A stretch of DNA of 6,478 nt, from contig JAUUYI010000130.1 in assembly GCA_030590525.1 (NCBI GenBank), positions 1 to 6,478 on the forward strand. Reading direction: 5' to 3'. This stretch comes from Sedimenticola sp. GTDB lineage: Bacteria > Pseudomonadota > Gammaproteobacteria > Chromatiales > Chromatiaceae. Every line of letters starts with the position of its first letter. The first letter of the stretch is position 1. Shown here in pieces: positions 5,343 through 6,478 of this stretch. A model generated the notes under the pieces. It did not search any database. It was not told where the DNA came from and saw only the letters and a program-made list of their open reading frames with translations. The position numbers and the translations under genes were made by a program.

Positions 5343-6478
5343 ATGAACGAGTTTTTTGAAAGGGGGCGAGCGGAACTCAGCAAGCAGATCGATGCCAGGG
5401 TCTCTTCCTATTTTTCCAGCTGCATTCACTGCGGCCTGTGTGCCGAAGCCTGTCAGTTCTACGTTACCACCGGTGACCCCCGCTACACCCCCATCTACAA
5501 ACTGGAGCCGATGAAGAAGCTTTGGCGCCAGGAGCACACGTTCTGGGGAAAATTGGCTAAGTCGTTTGGACTCTCGAAACCCCTGACCGAGAAAGACTTT
5601 GCCGACTGGGAAGATCTGGTCTACGACAGTTGTAACATGTGCGGACGCTGTTCCATGGTCTGCCCGGTGGGTAACGATATTGCCTACATGGTTCGCAAGG
5701 AGCGCGAGGGCTTCTCAAAGGCGGGATATGCGCCCGAAGGAATGAAGGAGGCTACCAAGCGGACTCTCAATCTCGGTAGTCCGATGGGCGTCAGCCTGAA
5801 GACCATCAAGGCCTCACTGGTCCATGTCGAAAAGGCGACCGGGCTGACGATCCCCATGGACCGGCCGGGGGTGGATTACATGACCCTGTTCTCCTCCATG
5901 GAGGTAGTCAATTTTCCCGAGTATATCGAAAGCATCGCGCGCATCTTCGATGCTGCCGGTATCTCCTGGACTATCAGTAGCGAGGCCTTCGAGGCGACCA
6001 ATGCCGGTATCCAGATCGGCAGCAGCGAGGCCGCCTCGGAGATCGTCGGCCGTGTTGTAACCGCAGCAGAGAAGCTGGGCGTCAAGTATGTCGTCAGTCC
6101 GGAGTGTGGTCACGCCTATACCTCTATCCGCTGGGAGGGACCCAATCTCATCGGCCGGCCTTACAAGTTCGAGGTGGTCCATATCCTGGAACTGCTGGGT
6201 CAGCTGCAACAGGAGGGAAGACTGAAGCTGGTGGGTCAGACCGATACGCCTATGACCCTTCACGATCCCTGCCAGCTGGTGCGGCGTGGCGGCGTGATCA
6301 ATCCACCCCGGAATCTGCTGCACCAGGTAGCCAGCGGGTTTGTGGAGATGAAGGAGCATGGCACTATGAACTGGTGCTGCGGTGGTGGGGGAGGGGTGAG
6401 TGCCATCGAGCGGGCAGAGCCGTTGCGGCTCAAGGCGTTCGGGTGTAAGAAAAAACAGATCGATGAAGTGGGAGTGAA
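5343..6478 (+). CDS. HdrD/DsrK/TmcB-like (Fe-S)-binding CCG-domain protein, 3'-partial
   Basis: Predicted cytoplasmic iron-sulfur oxidoreductase related to the catalytic subunit of membrane heterodisulfide reductase (HdrD) and to DsrK/TmcB/HmcF. The frame is open to the window end, 378 residues without a stop. Two ferredoxin motifs are seen, C27-x2-C30-x2-C33-x3-C37 and C97-x2-C100-x2-C103-x3-C107, each probably holding a [4Fe-4S] cluster. Next comes a first, degenerate CCG region: the usual CCG is replaced by SEAFEATNAGIQIG (about 213-226), followed by PECGHAY (253-259), an ECGHA signature I associate with DsrK/TmcB-type proteins. The second CCG domain has DPC310 and WCC(345-346)GGGGG, then C368; its last CxxC lies beyond the window. 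Such domains can bind a non-cubane [4Fe-4S] cluster that handles thiols and disulfides. It sits 15 bases after a NarI-like cytochrome b, giving a DsrMK/HdrED-like pair. The true substrate is unknown. GlpC-like or lactate-oxidase subunits are alternatives, but the cytochrome b partner makes them less likely. Confidence 0.82.
   Translation, partial: MNEFFERGRAELSKQIDARVSSYFSSCIHCGLCAEACQFYVTTGDPRYTPIYKLEPMKKLWRQEHTFWGKLAKSFGLSKPLTEKDFADWEDLVYDSCNMCGRCSMVCPVGNDIAYMVRKEREGFSKAGYAPEGMKEATKRTLNLGSPMGVSLKTIKASLVHVEKATGLTIPMDRPGVDYMTLFSSMEVVNFPEYIESIARIFDAAGISWTISSEAFEATNAGIQIGSSEAASEIVGRVVTAAEKLGVKYVVSPECGHAYTSIRWEGPNLIGRPYKFEVVHILELLGQLQQEGRLKLVGQTDTPMTLHDPCQLVRRGGVINPPRNLLHQVASGFVEMKEHGTMNWCCGGGGGVSAIERAEPLRLKAFGCKKKQIDEVGV

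Noticed and set aside
5814..6359. Antisense open frame of 181 codons opposite the HdrD-like gene
   Set aside because: The sense strand has clear ferredoxin and CCG motifs in an uninterrupted frame; the antisense product shows nothing recognisable.

Overview
The window is one continuous plus-strand operon fragment of five genes, almost all coding. It shows a moderately GC-rich proteobacterial style: strong purine-rich ribosome binding sites, short gene spacings and one ATGA stop/start overlap. I infer a respiring, probably sulfur-metabolising proteobacterium (gammaproteobacterial more likely than deltaproteobacterial). This rests on gene content and style only, with no similarity search.

Region 1 (2-4689) encodes a three-subunit, membrane-bound, periplasm-facing formate dehydrogenase. 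FdhA is the molybdenum/tungsten-bis-MGD catalytic subunit; its 5' end lies outside the window, but its twin-arginine signal is visible, and the catalytic residue is Cys rather than Sec. FdhB is a four-cluster ferredoxin-like subunit. FdhC is a cytochrome b membrane anchor with its own signal peptide. FdhA and FdhB are 17 bases apart. FdhB and FdhC are separated by a 150-base spacer carrying three potential hairpins, one with a 13-bp stem and a 4-base loop.

Region 2 (4686-6478) is translationally coupled to fdhC. It encodes a NarI/DsrM-like five-helix membrane cytochrome b and, 15 bases later, an HdrD/DsrK/TmcB-like protein with two classic [4Fe-4S] motifs and CCG-type cysteine motifs. The latter runs off the right edge.

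Together the layout suggests that formate oxidised in the periplasm by FdhAB delivers electrons through FdhC to the quinone pool. The DsrMK/HdrED-like pair would then connect quinone (or the Fdh complex directly) to a cytoplasmic thiol/disulfide or iron-sulfur partner. The coupling of these two modules in one operon is the most interesting point of the window. No RNA genes, mobile elements, CRISPR arrays or convincing terminators were seen.
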